From Streptomyces sp. SID12501 (lineage in GTDB: Bacteria > Actinomycetota > Actinomycetes > Streptomycetales > Streptomycetaceae): a DNA stretch of 64,000 nt. This document shows, piece after piece, positions 34,506-43,283 of this stretch. Position 1 is the first letter of the stretch. Each line of letters opens with the position of its first letter. The stretch is from contig NZ_JAAGLU010000024.1 in NCBI RefSeq assembly GCF_010550245.1, positions 62,001-126,000 of the forward strand, written 5' to 3'. The translations under genes and the position numbers were made by a program. A model generated the notes under the pieces. That model was not told the DNA's origin, did no database searches, and saw only the letters and a program-made list of their open reading frames with translations.

Positions 34506-35372
34506 ATGCGCCATCCCTTTGTCCGGGCCCTGTCCCGGACGCTGACCCGGTCGCTGGTTCTGGCGGCCGCGGCGGCCGTGATACCGCTGGCGTCAGCCGC
34601 CCCTGTGGCTGCCGACGGCATCGTCGTCGGTGGATTCCCGGTCGACGTGTCCGAGAGCCCGTGGACGGTGGCGCTGTCCAGCCGTGACCGGTTCGGGGGT
34701 ACGCGCGCCGGGCAGTTCTGCGGCGGCGTGGCCGTCGGCCGGACCACCGTACTGACCGCGGCCCACTGCATGGGCGAAGACGTCCTGGGGGCGCCGCCCA
34801 ACCGTGCACGGGACCTCAAGATCATCACCGGGCGTACGGACCTGACGTCGGCCCAGGGCAAGGAGATCGCTGTACGCGACGCCTGGGTCAATCCGGGCTA
34901 CGACAAGATCAGCAATGCCGGGGACTTTGCCGTGCTCACCCTCACCGAGGCACTCCCGGAGGTCTCGGTCATCGGGATGGCGGCCGCCGGCGACCCGGCC
35001 TACCAGCCCGGTACGAGCGCCACGGTCTACGGCTGGGGCGATATCACGGGCGGCGGCGACTACGCGCGCAGTCTGCGGGCCGCGCGGGTGCACGTGCTGT
35101 CCGACGCGCTCTGCGAGCGGGCGTATCCGGGCAGCGCCGACGGGAAGTACCGCGCCGGCAGCATGTTGTGTGCGGGCGAGGCCGCAGGGGGGCCTGACGC
35201 CTGCCAGGGGGACAGCGGAGGGCCGCTGGTCGCCCATGGGCGGCTGGTGGGGCTCGTGTCCTGGGGGAGCGGCTGTGGACGGCCCGGTAGCCCGGGCGTC
35301 TACACGAGAGTCTCGGACGTCGTACGGACGATGGGGTGGGGTACCGCCGACGCTGCCGGGAGCGGCGGCTGA
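34506..35372 (+). CDS. Secreted trypsin-like serine protease
   Basis: Extracellular S1 endopeptidase, 288 residues. A Sec signal peptide spans about residues 1-36 (two arginines, then LVLAAAAAVIPLASAAPVAA, cleavage near AAPVAA-DG). The mature part begins with IVVGGFPVDVSESPW, so the usual zymogen I-V-G-G end is present as V-V-G-G. The triad is His in LTAAHCMG, Asp in AGDFAVL (family D-x-A-L) and Ser in CQGDSGGPLV. The specificity pocket residue in the segment before DSGG is Asp (GPDACQGDSGG), which predicts cleavage after Lys/Arg. Three cysteine pairs fit bacterial trypsins. ATG 34506 behind an inverted repeat and GAGGAG. Confidence 0.95.
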   Translation: MRHPFVRALSRTLTRSLVLAAAAAVIPLASAAPVAADGIVVGGFPVDVSESPWTVALSSRDRFGGTRAGQFCGGVAVGRTTVLTAAHCMGEDVLGAPPNRARDLKIITGRTDLTSAQGKEIAVRDAWVNPGYDKISNAGDFAVLTLTEALPEVSVIGMAAAGDPAYQPGTSATVYGWGDITGGGDYARSLRAARVHVLSDALCERAYPGSADGKYRAGSMLCAGEAAGGPDACQGDSGGPLVAHGRLVGLVSWGSGCGRPGSPGVYTRVSDVVRTMGWGTADAAGSGG

Positions 35373-35457
35373 GGGCGTGTGTGCGGCGACGTGAGGGGGT
35401 TTTCGAGGTCCACCCTCATAGCCGGCGCCCGAGGGCCCCTGGGCGGCTTGAGTGAAG

Positions 35458-35493
35458 CGGGCGGCCACTCCTGATTGCAGGAGTGGCCGCCCG
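35458..35493. terminator. Bidirectional terminator, perfect 16-bp stem
   Basis: Bases 35458-35473 pair exactly with 35478-35493 around ATTG, between the convergent protease and DUF7455 genes. Confidence 0.85.
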
Positions 35494-35539
35494 AATCAAC
35501 CGACCTGTGTCGGGGCTGGCTCGTCGTCGACGCGCAGTA

Positions 35540-35770
35540 TCAGCGTTCTTCTTCGTTGGAGCTGGCAGGAACGGTAGTCAGTCGCTCCGTCTCGTCCTGT
35601 ATCTCAGCGGCGATCTTCTTGAGTTCCGGCTCGAACTTGCGACCGTGGTGGGCGCAGAAGAGCAGTTCTCCGCCGCTCGCCAAGACAACGCGAAGGTATG
35701 CCTGGGCGCCGCAGCGGTCGCAGCGATCAGCGGCCGTCAGCGGGCTCGCGGGGGTCAGAACAGTAGTCAC
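35540..35770 (-). CDS. DUF7455-like small zinc-ribbon-type protein
   Basis: 76 residues, a small actinobacterial protein. RCDRCGAQAYLRVVLASGG supplies one CxxC, and LLFCAHHGRKF a Cys-x2-His-type second ligand set, so a single zinc site is likely. The rest is a short charged helix. GTG start at 35770 with AGAAGAGG upstream. No signal peptide. Cytosolic; function unknown. It is divergent from parE across 450 bases. Confidence 0.82.
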   Translation of the reverse strand: MTTVLTPASPLTAADRCDRCGAQAYLRVVLASGGELLFCAHHGRKFEPELKKIAAEIQDETERLTTVPASSNEEER

Positions 35771-36220
35771 GTCGCCTCTTCTCTAGCTCGACGAGCTGTC
35801 GTACCAGGGTCAACATCCAACCAGGCCGAAAACGTTCCCGCTCGTGGCCTTTCCTCGAAAAAATCTTTTCGAGGTGGCTGTCTGCTTCCGGTTGGCGGCG
35901 AATGTGCCGTATTGCGTGTCTTTGTGTCTGTACGGGTTCGCGCTGTCGGTCGTCTGTAGGGGTGTTGGTCCTCCCGGCTGGATTGCCGGTTGTCCATGAG
36001 GACGTGCCCGGAGCCTAAATGGTTCATGCCTGGAAGGGAACGTGATATGTACTTCACTCCATCGAGGGATCGAACAGGCATGCGACTCTGGATTAGTGTG
36101 AGTTTCGCCGAGGGTGGTGTTACATCGGCTCTACCAGGCCTCGGTACCCTCTGAGCGGCGACCGAAGCCAGGCCCTTACCCATCAGGGCCCCAACTGAAA
36201 TTCAGCGAGGAGCGAACCGC
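35771..36220. other. Divergent region between the DUF7455 gene and parE
   Basis: 450 bases with no gene. Visible signals are the odd-length palindrome AGCTCG-A-CGAGCT at 35785-35797, an AT-stem hairpin at 35853-35874, and TTACAT-N19-TACCCT (36120-36150) as a weak candidate parE promoter. It is richer in A/T than its surroundings. Confidence 0.5.
35853..35874. repeat. AT-rich inverted repeat
   Basis: CCTCGAAAA and TTTTCGAGG with a four-base loop. The stem is more than half A-T, which is unusual in this genome. Confidence 0.6.
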
Positions 36221-38341
36221 GTGACCGCCGATACGTCCGTGCCGTCCACAGCGCTGCTGGCAGGAGCAGACCGGGACGGTTCCAACTACACCGCGCGGCA
36301 CCTGCTCGTCCTTGAGGGCCTCGAGGCCGTGCGAAAGCGCCCGGGCATGTACATCGGGTCCACCGACAGTCGTGGCCTGATGCACTGCCTCTGGGAGATC
36401 ATCGACAACTCCGTGGACGAGGCCCTTGGGGGCTACTGCGACCACATCGACGTCGTCCTGCACGACGACGGCTCCGTCGAGGTGCGGGACAACGGCCGCG
36501 GCATCCCCGTGGACGTCGAGCCCAAAACCGGCCTCTCCGGTGTCGAGGTCGTCATGACCAAGCTGCACGCCGGCGGCAAGTTCGGCGGCGGCTCGTACGC
36601 CGCCTCCGGTGGTCTGCACGGCGTGGGCGCGTCCGTGGTGAACGCACTCTCGGCGCGCCTGGACGTCGAGGTCGACCGCGTGGGGAACACCCATGCGATC
36701 AGCTTCCGGCGGGGCGTGCCCGGCTCCTTCTCCGACGTCGGCCCGGACGCCACGTTCGAGACAGGGGGCCTGCGCAAGACCAAGCGGGTCCCCAGGACCC
36801 GCACCGGTACGCGCGTTCGGTACTGGGCCGACCGTCAGATCTTCCTCAAGGACGCCAAGCTCTCACTGGAGAACCTCCACCAGCGTGCTCGGCAGACCGC
36901 GTTCCTGGTGCCGGGCCTCACCATCGTCGTCCGCGACGAGGTAGGGCTCGGTGAAGGCGGCAGCAAGGGCGAGGAGTCCTTCCGCTTCGACGGAGGTATC
37001 AGCGAGTTCTGCGAGTACCTGGCCACCGACAAGCCGGTCTGCGACGTCCTCCGCTTCTCCGGGCAGGGATCCTTCAAGGAGACGGTCCCGGTCCTCGACG
37101 ACCACGGCCAGATGACTCCCACCGAGGTCACCCGCGAGCTGGGTGTCGATGTGGCGCTGCGCTGGGGCACGGGTTACGACGTGAACCTCAAGTCGTTCGT
37201 GAACATCATCGCCACGCCCAAGGGCGGCACCCATATGGCGGGGTTCGAACAGGCCGTCGCGAAGACGATGAACGAGGTGCTGCGCACCAAGAAGCTGCTG
37301 CGCGTGGCCGAGGACGACATCGTCAAGGACGACGCCCTGGAGGGCCTCACCGCGGTCGTCACCGTGCGTCTCGCCGAGCCGCAGTTCGAGGGGCAGACCA
37401 AGGAGGTGCTCGGTACCTCGGCGGCCCGCCGCATCGTCACGAACGTGGTGTCCAAGGAGCTCAAGGACTTCCTGACCTCCACCAAGCGGGATGCCGCCGC
37501 GCAGGCCCGTGTGGTCATGGAGAAGGCTGTGGCCGCGGCGCGTACGCGCATCGCGGCCCGTCAGCACAAGGACGCGCAGCGCCGGAAGACGGCCCTGGAG
37601 TCCTCCTCGCTGCCCGCCAAGCTCGCAGACTGCCGCAGTGACGATGTCGAGCGCAGCGAACTGTTCATCGTGGAGGGCGACTCCGCGCTCGGTACGGCCA
37701 AGCTCGCCCGGAACTCGGAGTTCCAGGCACTGCTGCCGATCCGCGGCAAGATCCTCAACGTCCAGAAGTCGTCCGTGACCGACATGCTGAAGAACGCCGA
37801 GTGCGGGGCGATCATCCAGGTCATAGGGGCCGGGTCCGGCCGTACGTTCGATATTGACGCGGCACGCTACGGCAAGATCATCATGATGACCGACGCCGAC
37901 GTCGACGGCTCCCACATCCGCACCCTGCTCCTGACCCTGTTCCACCGCTACATGCGGCCCATGGTCGAAGCGGGCCGGGTGTTCGCCGCGGTGCCGCCGC
38001 TGCACCGCATCGAGCTCATCCAGCCGAAGAAGGGACAGGACAAGTACGTCTACACCTACTCGGACCGCGAGCTGCGCGAGAAGCTTCAGGAGTTCCAGAG
38101 CAAGGGTGTCCGCCACAAGGACTCGATCCAGCGCTACAAGGGTCTTGGCGAGATGGACGCCGACCAGCTTGCCGAGACCACGATGGATCCGCGCCATCGC
38201 ACGCTCCGCCGGATCAACGTGTCCGATCTGGAGTCCGCCGAGCAGGTCTTCGACCTGCTGATGGGCAACGACGTCGCTCCTCGCAAGGAATTCATCTCCA
38301 ACTCGGCGGCAACGCTCGACAGGTCGCGAATCGACGCGTGA
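36221..38341 (+). CDS. parE: DNA topoisomerase IV/gyrase B-type subunit (ParE)
   Basis: ATPase subunit of topoisomerase IV, 706 residues, which with ParC separates linked chromosomes. GHKL ATP site: LWEIIDNSVDEA, then VRDNGRGIPVDVEP, then GGLHGVGASVVNALS. Transducer domain up to about residue 400. TOPRIM: FIVEGDSALGTA (glutamate) and MTDADVDGSHIRTLLLTLF (DxD). C-terminus has the GyrB/ParE tail QRYKGLGEMDADQL. The best name is ParE because parC is in the same segment and this is the second type II set in Streptomyces. GTG start with GCGAGGAGC eight bases upstream. Confidence 0.96.
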   Translation: MTADTSVPSTALLAGADRDGSNYTARHLLVLEGLEAVRKRPGMYIGSTDSRGLMHCLWEIIDNSVDEALGGYCDHIDVVLHDDGSVEVRDNGRGIPVDVEPKTGLSGVEVVMTKLHAGGKFGGGSYAASGGLHGVGASVVNALSARLDVEVDRVGNTHAISFRRGVPGSFSDVGPDATFETGGLRKTKRVPRTRTGTRVRYWADRQIFLKDAKLSLENLHQRARQTAFLVPGLTIVVRDEVGLGEGGSKGEESFRFDGGISEFCEYLATDKPVCDVLRFSGQGSFKETVPVLDDHGQMTPTEVTRELGVDVALRWGTGYDVNLKSFVNIIATPKGGTHMAGFEQAVAKTMNEVLRTKKLLRVAEDDIVKDDALEGLTAVVTVRLAEPQFEGQTKEVLGTSAARRIVTNVVSKELKDFLTSTKRDAAAQARVVMEKAVAAARTRIAARQHKDAQRRKTALESSSLPAKLADCRSDDVERSELFIVEGDSALGTAKLARNSEFQALLPIRGKILNVQKSSVTDMLKNAECGAIIQVIGAGSGRTFDIDAARYGKIIMMTDADVDGSHIRTLLLTLFHRYMRPMVEAGRVFAAVPPLHRIELIQPKKGQDKYVYTYSDRELREKLQEFQSKGVRHKDSIQRYKGLGEMDADQLAETTMDPRHRTLRRINVSDLESAEQVFDLLMGNDVAPRKEFISNSAATLDRSRIDA

Positions 38342-38355
38342 CCCGTCCTTGTTCC

Positions 38356-38393
38356 GGTGCCGGGGCAGCACTCCCGAGTGCTGCCCCGGCACC
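38356..38393 (+). terminator. parE terminator, perfect 17-bp stem
   Basis: Bases 38356-38372 and 38377-38393 are exact complements around CCCG, 15 bases after the stop codon. Confidence 0.9.
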
Positions 38394-38546
38394 GTCTCTC
38401 CACCCTGGGGTGGACCCCCGACCGGTTGTGGATCCACCCTTGCTCCACCCCTGCTCCGATCCTGTGACCTGCCGATTTCCGTAGTGTCGAAGGCGTCGAC
38501 AGCACCCGCTGCCGACACCCGCTCCTCCCTCGCCCACGGAGGCCTG

Positions 38547-39182
38547 ATGTCCGGGCTCGTTGATGCCTCGCTGATCGTCGCCGTCGTCACCCTGGTGGTC
38601 GTACGACAGTTCCGCACACGTCGGATGGACGCGGACCGGCGCTGGTGGGTCGTGCCCGTGATCCTGGCCGTCGTGGCGCTGCGCGAGCCCGGACTTGTCG
38701 ACATCCACCACCGCACGGCGTCGATCACCCTGCTCGCGGTCGAACTGCTCATCGGCCTCGTCACCGGCGCCGGCTGGGCCTGGACGACACGCCTCTGGGC
38801 GGAGGCGGACGGTGTGGTGTGGAGCCGGAGCACCAAGGCGAGCGTCGCCGTGTGGATCATCGGGGTCGGCCTCCGCGCCGGCCTCTTCGCCCTGGGCGCG
38901 GCACTCGGCGTCCACCAGGACACCTCGGCCCTTCTCCTCGCCCTCGCGGCGACCCTGCTGCTCCGCGCCGGAATCCTGCACTGGCGGACACAGTCCCTGC
39001 GCCTGACAGGCTCGCAGCCGCAGCCGCAGCCGCAGCCGCAGCCGCAGCCGCAGCCGCAGCCGCAGCCGCAGCCGCAGCCGCAGCCGCAGCCGCAGCCGCT
39101 GCGTCCGGCGTCCACGCCCTCGGCACGCCCGCAGGCCACGGCTTACGGTGACGGCGTGCGGTTGCGGAAGGAGCACGTGTGA
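38547..39182 (+). CDS. DUF1453-like membrane protein with (Gln-Pro)14 tail
   Basis: 211 residues. Five or so membrane helices are visible (LVDASLIVAVVTLVVV, WWVVPVILAVVAL, ITLLAVELLIGLVTGAGW, VAVWIIGVGLRAGLFALGAAL, ALLLALAATLLLRAG), the arrangement of DUF1453/CcdC-like proteins. After the last helix come 14 consecutive Gln-Pro pairs, then a short basic tail. ATG 38547 has GGAGG upstream. Its stop overlaps the next GTG by four bases (GTGA, 39179-39182), so it is translationally coupled to the histidine kinase. It could be an accessory membrane protein of that system. Confidence 0.8.
   Translation: MSGLVDASLIVAVVTLVVVRQFRTRRMDADRRWWVVPVILAVVALREPGLVDIHHRTASITLLAVELLIGLVTGAGWAWTTRLWAEADGVVWSRSTKASVAVWIIGVGLRAGLFALGAALGVHQDTSALLLALAATLLLRAGILHWRTQSLRLTGSQPQPQPQPQPQPQPQPQPQPQPQPQPQPLRPASTPSARPQATAYGDGVRLRKEHV
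39015..39098. repeat. (CAGCCG)14 microsatellite in coding sequence
   Basis: Fourteen uninterrupted copies of the hexamer CAGCCG encode Gln-Pro. Length changes by whole units would keep the frame. Confidence 0.97.
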
Positions 39183-40330
39183 CGAAGAACGACTGGTTGC
39201 GCTGGCCCTTCCGGGAGGCGCTCGGCCGCGAGGGAATCTCACGCAACCGCCGTCGGCTCGCCTGGGCCACCCGGATGCTGGTCCTCGGCATGCTGCTGTG
39301 GGGAGCCCTCAGCAGCAATCCGCCCCGGGGCTGGGACTCGGCCCTGGCGGTCGGGGGAGTCCTGGCCGCCGCGCTCCTCGCCTGGGCGCTCTACCGGACG
39401 ACGTTCCAGCACCGACTGTGGCCCTCCCTTGCCCTCCTCCTGCTGCTCCAAGGCCTCGCGGTCGCTGGCCAGGCCGCGGGCTTCCGGGTGCCGGCTCTCG
39501 TCCTGTGGTGCGGGTGCGCGATCACGGCCCTGGAGAGAATGCCCCTGTCAGCCGCTCTGCCCATGAGCACCGTGGCCCTCGGCTCGTACGCGGTGGTCAA
39601 TGACGACCCCTTGCTCACCACGACCGTCACCAGCATCGGTCTCGCACTCGCCGGATACGTCCTGCGGCTCGACGCCGAAGCGCGAGGCAACGCCCAGCGG
39701 CTCCTCGCCCAGGAGCGGGCCGCGCGGGCCGCCGAAGCGGAGTCGTCGGCGCTCGCGGAGCGCGCCCGGATAGCGCGGGAGATCCACGACGTACTGGCGC
39801 ACAGTCTCTCGGCGCAGTTGGTTCACCTGGAAGCGGCCCGACTGCTGATCGAGCGGGGCGCCGACCGGGACCGGATCCTCGAACGGGTGGTGGCGGCGCG
39901 GGGGATGGCCCGCGACGGTCTGGCCGAGACGGGACAGGCCCTGTCCGCCTTGAGGGGCGAGATGTCCCCGCTGGAGGACTACCTGAGTGAACTCGTCGGC
40001 GTGACCGACGACGTGGGCGTCACCATTACGGGTGAGCGCAGACCACTGCCGGCGGAGGCGTCGCAGGCCGTGCGCCGGGTGGCCCAGGAGGCTCTGACGA
40101 ATGTCCGCAAGCACGCCCCGGGCGCCAAGGTCCAGGTGCGGCTGGACTACAGCGAGCATCAAGTGAGGCTGGACGTACGGGACTCGGGCGGCTCGCCGGG
40201 CGAACTCACCGGCATGGGCGGCGGGTACGGTCTGCTGGGCATGCGGGAACGTGCCGAGCTGCTGGGCGGTTCGCTGGATGCCGGGCCGGGCGAGAAGGGG
40301 TTCGTGGTGACGCTGAGGGTGCCGACATGA
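39179..40330 (+). CDS. NarL/DesK-type sensor histidine kinase
   Basis: 383-residue HisKA_3 kinase. N-terminal membrane part with about five helices (residues 30-160). The dimerisation domain has the phospho-histidine at residue 203 in REIHDVLAHSLSA. The catalytic domain has the N-box QEALTNVRKHAPGA and G-box GGGYGLLGMRERAEL. GTG start overlaps the stop of the upstream membrane-protein gene, and its own stop overlaps the regulator start (ATGA at 40327-40330), so all three are one operon. Signal unknown. Confidence 0.95.
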   Translation: MTKNDWLRWPFREALGREGISRNRRRLAWATRMLVLGMLLWGALSSNPPRGWDSALAVGGVLAAALLAWALYRTTFQHRLWPSLALLLLLQGLAVAGQAAGFRVPALVLWCGCAITALERMPLSAALPMSTVALGSYAVVNDDPLLTTTVTSIGLALAGYVLRLDAEARGNAQRLLAQERAARAAEAESSALAERARIAREIHDVLAHSLSAQLVHLEAARLLIERGADRDRILERVVAARGMARDGLAETGQALSALRGEMSPLEDYLSELVGVTDDVGVTITGERRPLPAEASQAVRRVAQEALTNVRKHAPGAKVQVRLDYSEHQVRLDVRDSGGSPGELTGMGGGYGLLGMRERAELLGGSLDAGPGEKGFVVTLRVPT

Positions 40331-41010
40331 CGCGGGAGGCCGGCCTGAGGCCCGCGCGGGTCGTGGTCGCGGACGACCAGACCGTCGTACGGGAAGGCAT
40401 CGTGATGCTGCTCGGCCTGTTGCCCGGGATCGAGGTCGTCGGAGCGGCCGGAGACGGGGACGAGGCCGTGAGGCTCGCCGGTGAACTCGCGCCGGACGTG
40501 GTGTTGATGGACCTGCGCATGCCGCGGTGCGACGGTGTCGAGGCGACCCGGCGGATCAGGGCGGAGTACCCAGGGACACAGGTCGTGGTGCTCACGACCT
40601 TCGCGGACGACGAGTCACTGTTCCGTGCGCTGCGGGCAGGCGCGCGCGGCTATCTCACCAAGGACGCGGACGGCGAAGAGATTGTCAGAGCGGTGCACAG
40701 CGTGCTGTCCGGGGACGCGGGGCTGGCGCCGAGCATCCAGCGGCGGCTCCTGGAGCGGCTGACAGAGCCGGAGAAGAAGCCTGCCGCACCCGCCGAGCCG
40801 CCCGACGGGCTCACCACGAGGGAGACCGAGGTGCTGGTGCTGATCGCGGACGGCCTCAGCAATCAGGAGATCGCGCACCAACTGCATGTCTCCACGGCGA
40901 CCGTGAAGACCCACATCAACAACCTCTTCGCCAAGACGGGAATCAAGGACCGTGCGCAGGCGGTGCGTTACGCCTATGGGAGGGGATTGGTACGGCCCCC
41001 CACGGGGTGA
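40327..41010 (+). CDS. NarL/FixJ-family response regulator
   Basis: Cognate regulator of the preceding kinase, 227 residues. Receiver domain with the phospho-aspartate at residue 62 (VVLMDLRMPRCDG), the acidic pair in VADDQTVV and the lysine in LTKDADGEE. LuxR-type HTH at about residues 158-222 (LTTRETEVLVLIADGLSNQEIAHQLHVSTATVKTHINNLF). Coupled to the kinase by a four-base overlap. Confidence 0.96.
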   Translation: MTREAGLRPARVVVADDQTVVREGIVMLLGLLPGIEVVGAAGDGDEAVRLAGELAPDVVLMDLRMPRCDGVEATRRIRAEYPGTQVVVLTTFADDESLFRALRAGARGYLTKDADGEEIVRAVHSVLSGDAGLAPSIQRRLLERLTEPEKKPAAPAEPPDGLTTRETEVLVLIADGLSNQEIAHQLHVSTATVKTHINNLFAKTGIKDRAQAVRYAYGRGLVRPPTG

Positions 41011-41079
41011 GTCACCTAATGGGGTGAAGACTGCGGAGAAGAAGAGTCGGGGATCTTCCCGTTCTGTCCATCCTTGGGC

Positions 41080-41646
41080 ATGCAGTCAAGCACCGGTCGC
41101 CCCAACAGACGCGGGGGCGGCCCTGAGAGTTCGGCCGAGCCCTCCGAAGGCCGTGACACCGCCCCGACCCACGCGGGGGTGGGTGAGGACCCGCGGTTCG
41201 AAGACCCCTGGTACGACGCGCTCGCCTCCGGCTGGGGCGAGTTGGACGGCACGGGTGCGCCCGCGCCCGTCGTCCCGCCCGCGCGCCGGGAGCAGGAGGG
41301 CCGGGGTGGTGGCGCGGCCGACGTCTATCTGGAGGTGCAGCGCAGCGCTGCCTTCCAGGAGGTGCGCAGTCGGTACCGGAGGTTCGTGATCCCCGGCGTC
41401 GCCATCTTCTTCTCCTGGTACGTGGGCTACGTGGTGACCGCGACCACCGCGCCCGGATTCATGGCCCGGCCCGTGATGGGCGCGGTGAACGTGGCGATGC
41501 TGGCGGGACTCGGACAGTTCCTCACGACGTTCCTGTTCACCTGGGCGTACGCGCGGCACGCACGGCTGCGCAGGGACCGGGCCGCGCTCGATCTGCGCTG
41601 GGACACCCAGGAACTGACGCGTGGCCTCAGAGGCGGTGGATCATGA
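41080..41646 (+). CDS. DUF485 (YjcH-like) membrane protein
   Basis: Small partner of solute:sodium symporters, 188 residues. A 75-residue hydrophilic N-terminus is followed by the DUF485 domain: VQRSAAFQEVRSRYRRFVIPGVAIFFSWY, a second helix (MGAVNVAMLAGLGQFLTTFLFTWAY) and the charged tail. ATG 41080 is preferred over TTG 41074, though no strong SD site is seen. Its stop overlaps the symporter start (ATGA, 41643-41646), the usual coupling of yjcH-actP-type pairs. Confidence 0.88.
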   Translation: MQSSTGRPNRRGGGPESSAEPSEGRDTAPTHAGVGEDPRFEDPWYDALASGWGELDGTGAPAPVVPPARREQEGRGGGAADVYLEVQRSAAFQEVRSRYRRFVIPGVAIFFSWYVGYVVTATTAPGFMARPVMGAVNVAMLAGLGQFLTTFLFTWAYARHARLRRDRAALDLRWDTQELTRGLRGGGS

Positions 41647-43235
41647 CCGGCAACCATCAGATGCTGGCGCTGGTGCTGTTCAGCGCGTTCGTGGCCGTCA
41701 CGCTGGCCATCACCACCTGGGTGAGTCGGCACCGGCAGGGCTCGGCGGAGGAGTTCTACGCGGGCGGTCGGCTCTTCTCCCCGATGGAGAATGGTTTTGC
41801 CATCGCGGGCGACTACATGTCGGCCGCGTCCTTCCTCGGCATCTCCGGTCTCATCGCGCTCTTCGGCTACGACGGGCTGCTGTATTCGGTGGGCTTTCTG
41901 GTGGCCTGGCTCGTCGTGCTGTTCCTGGTCGCCGAACTGGTGCGCAACTGCGGGCGGTTCACGCTGGCCGATGTCGTCGCGTCGCGGATGCGGGAGCGGC
42001 CGGTACGGATCGCCGCGGGAACTTCCTCGGTCACCGTGTCCGTTCTGTATTTGGTGGCGCAAATGGTGGGCGCGGGCAGCCTGGTCGCGTTGCTGCTGGG
42101 CGGGTCGAGCGAGGCGGCGCAGTCCTGGACGGTGATCGCGGTCGGCGCGCTCATGGTGATCTATGTGTCGTTGGGAGGGATGCGGGCCACTACCTGGATC
42201 CAGATCGTCAAGGCGGTCCTGCTGATGGGCGGGGCGATCACGCTGACCGTGCTGGTGCTGGTGCGTTTCCACGGCGACTTCGACCAGCTGTTGCGCACGG
42301 CGGCCGGGCGCAGTGGTCACGGTGACGCGTTTCTCGCCCCCGGCCTGAGGTACGGCGGCGACTGGACCTCGCGTTTCGACTTCATGAGCCTGGGGCTCGC
42401 CCTCGTACTGGGTACGGCAGGACTGCCGCACATCCTCTCCCGCTTCTACACCGTGCCCACCGCCAGGGCCGCGCGCCGATCGGTCGTCTGGTCGATCGGG
42501 CTCATCGGCGGCTTCTACCTGATGACGATCGTCCTCGGCTTCGGCGCGGCGGCGATCGTCGGACCGCAGGCGGTCCGTGGGTCGAACGCGGCCGGGAACA
42601 CGGCGGTCCCGCTGCTCGCCCTCGATCTGGGCGGCGGAGCGGACTCCACAGGCGGAACGGTTCTGTTCGCGATCGTCGCCGCCATCGCGTTCGCAACGAT
42701 TCTCGCGGTGGTCGCAGGTATCACCCTCGCGTCCTCGGCGTCCGTGGCCCACGACCTGTACGCGTCGCTGCGGCGTCCGCGCGCCAAGCCGCGCAGCGAG
42801 GTGGCCGTGGCCCGCACCGCCGCGGTCGGCATCGGCGTGGTCGCGATCGCCCTCGGCCTGCTGGCCCGTGACCTCAATGTCGCCTTCCTGGTGGGTCTCG
42901 CCTTCGCTGTCGCGGCGTCCGCGAACCTGCCGGTGCTGCTCTACTCGCTGTTCTGGGGCGGCTTCACCACCCGGGGCGCGGTGTGGTCGGTGTACGGGGG
43001 GCTGATTCCGTCAGTGGTCCTCGTACTGCTGTCGCCCGTGGTGTCGGGCAGCCCCGAATCGCTGTTCCCGGGAGTGGACTTCCAGTACTTCCCGTTGCAG
43101 AACCCCGGGATCGTCTCGATCCCGCTGGGATTCCTCGCGGGCTGGCTCGGCACGGTCACCTCGGCGGAGGACCCGGACGAGGCCAAGCACGCGGAGACCG
43201 AGGTGCGGTCGCTCACGGGGGCGGGGGCCGTCTAG
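41643..43235 (+). CDS. Solute:sodium symporter (acetate/monocarboxylate-type, ActP family)
   Basis: 530 residues with 13 membrane helices. The SSS signature is clear: EEFYAGGRLFSPMENGFAIAGDYMSAASFLGISG at the start, a mid-protein LGTAGLPHILSRFYTVP segment and the late NLPVLLYSLFWGGFTTRGA. These fit ActP/MctC carriers for acetate, propionate or pyruvate. Co-translated with the DUF485 protein. The downstream CitB-type regulators are convergent, which suggests carboxylate-responsive control, though that is inference. Substrate not fixed. Confidence 0.92.
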   Translation: MTGNHQMLALVLFSAFVAVTLAITTWVSRHRQGSAEEFYAGGRLFSPMENGFAIAGDYMSAASFLGISGLIALFGYDGLLYSVGFLVAWLVVLFLVAELVRNCGRFTLADVVASRMRERPVRIAAGTSSVTVSVLYLVAQMVGAGSLVALLLGGSSEAAQSWTVIAVGALMVIYVSLGGMRATTWIQIVKAVLLMGGAITLTVLVLVRFHGDFDQLLRTAAGRSGHGDAFLAPGLRYGGDWTSRFDFMSLGLALVLGTAGLPHILSRFYTVPTARAARRSVVWSIGLIGGFYLMTIVLGFGAAAIVGPQAVRGSNAAGNTAVPLLALDLGGGADSTGGTVLFAIVAAIAFATILAVVAGITLASSASVAHDLYASLRRPRAKPRSEVAVARTAAVGIGVVAIALGLLARDLNVAFLVGLAFAVAASANLPVLLYSLFWGGFTTRGAVWSVYGGLIPSVVLVLLSPVVSGSPESLFPGVDFQYFPLQNPGIVSIPLGFLAGWLGTVTSAEDPDEAKHAETEVRSLTGAGAV

Positions 43236-43283
43236 CGGGCGGCGATTTCACTGTCGTACGACCTTGACGGGCAAGGCAGTGAC

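Noticed and set aside
36863..39139. A 758-codon minus-strand frame ending in Cys-Gly repeats
   Set aside because: It is antisense to parE and the DUF1453-like gene; the Cys-Gly stretch is only the complement of the CAGCCG tract.
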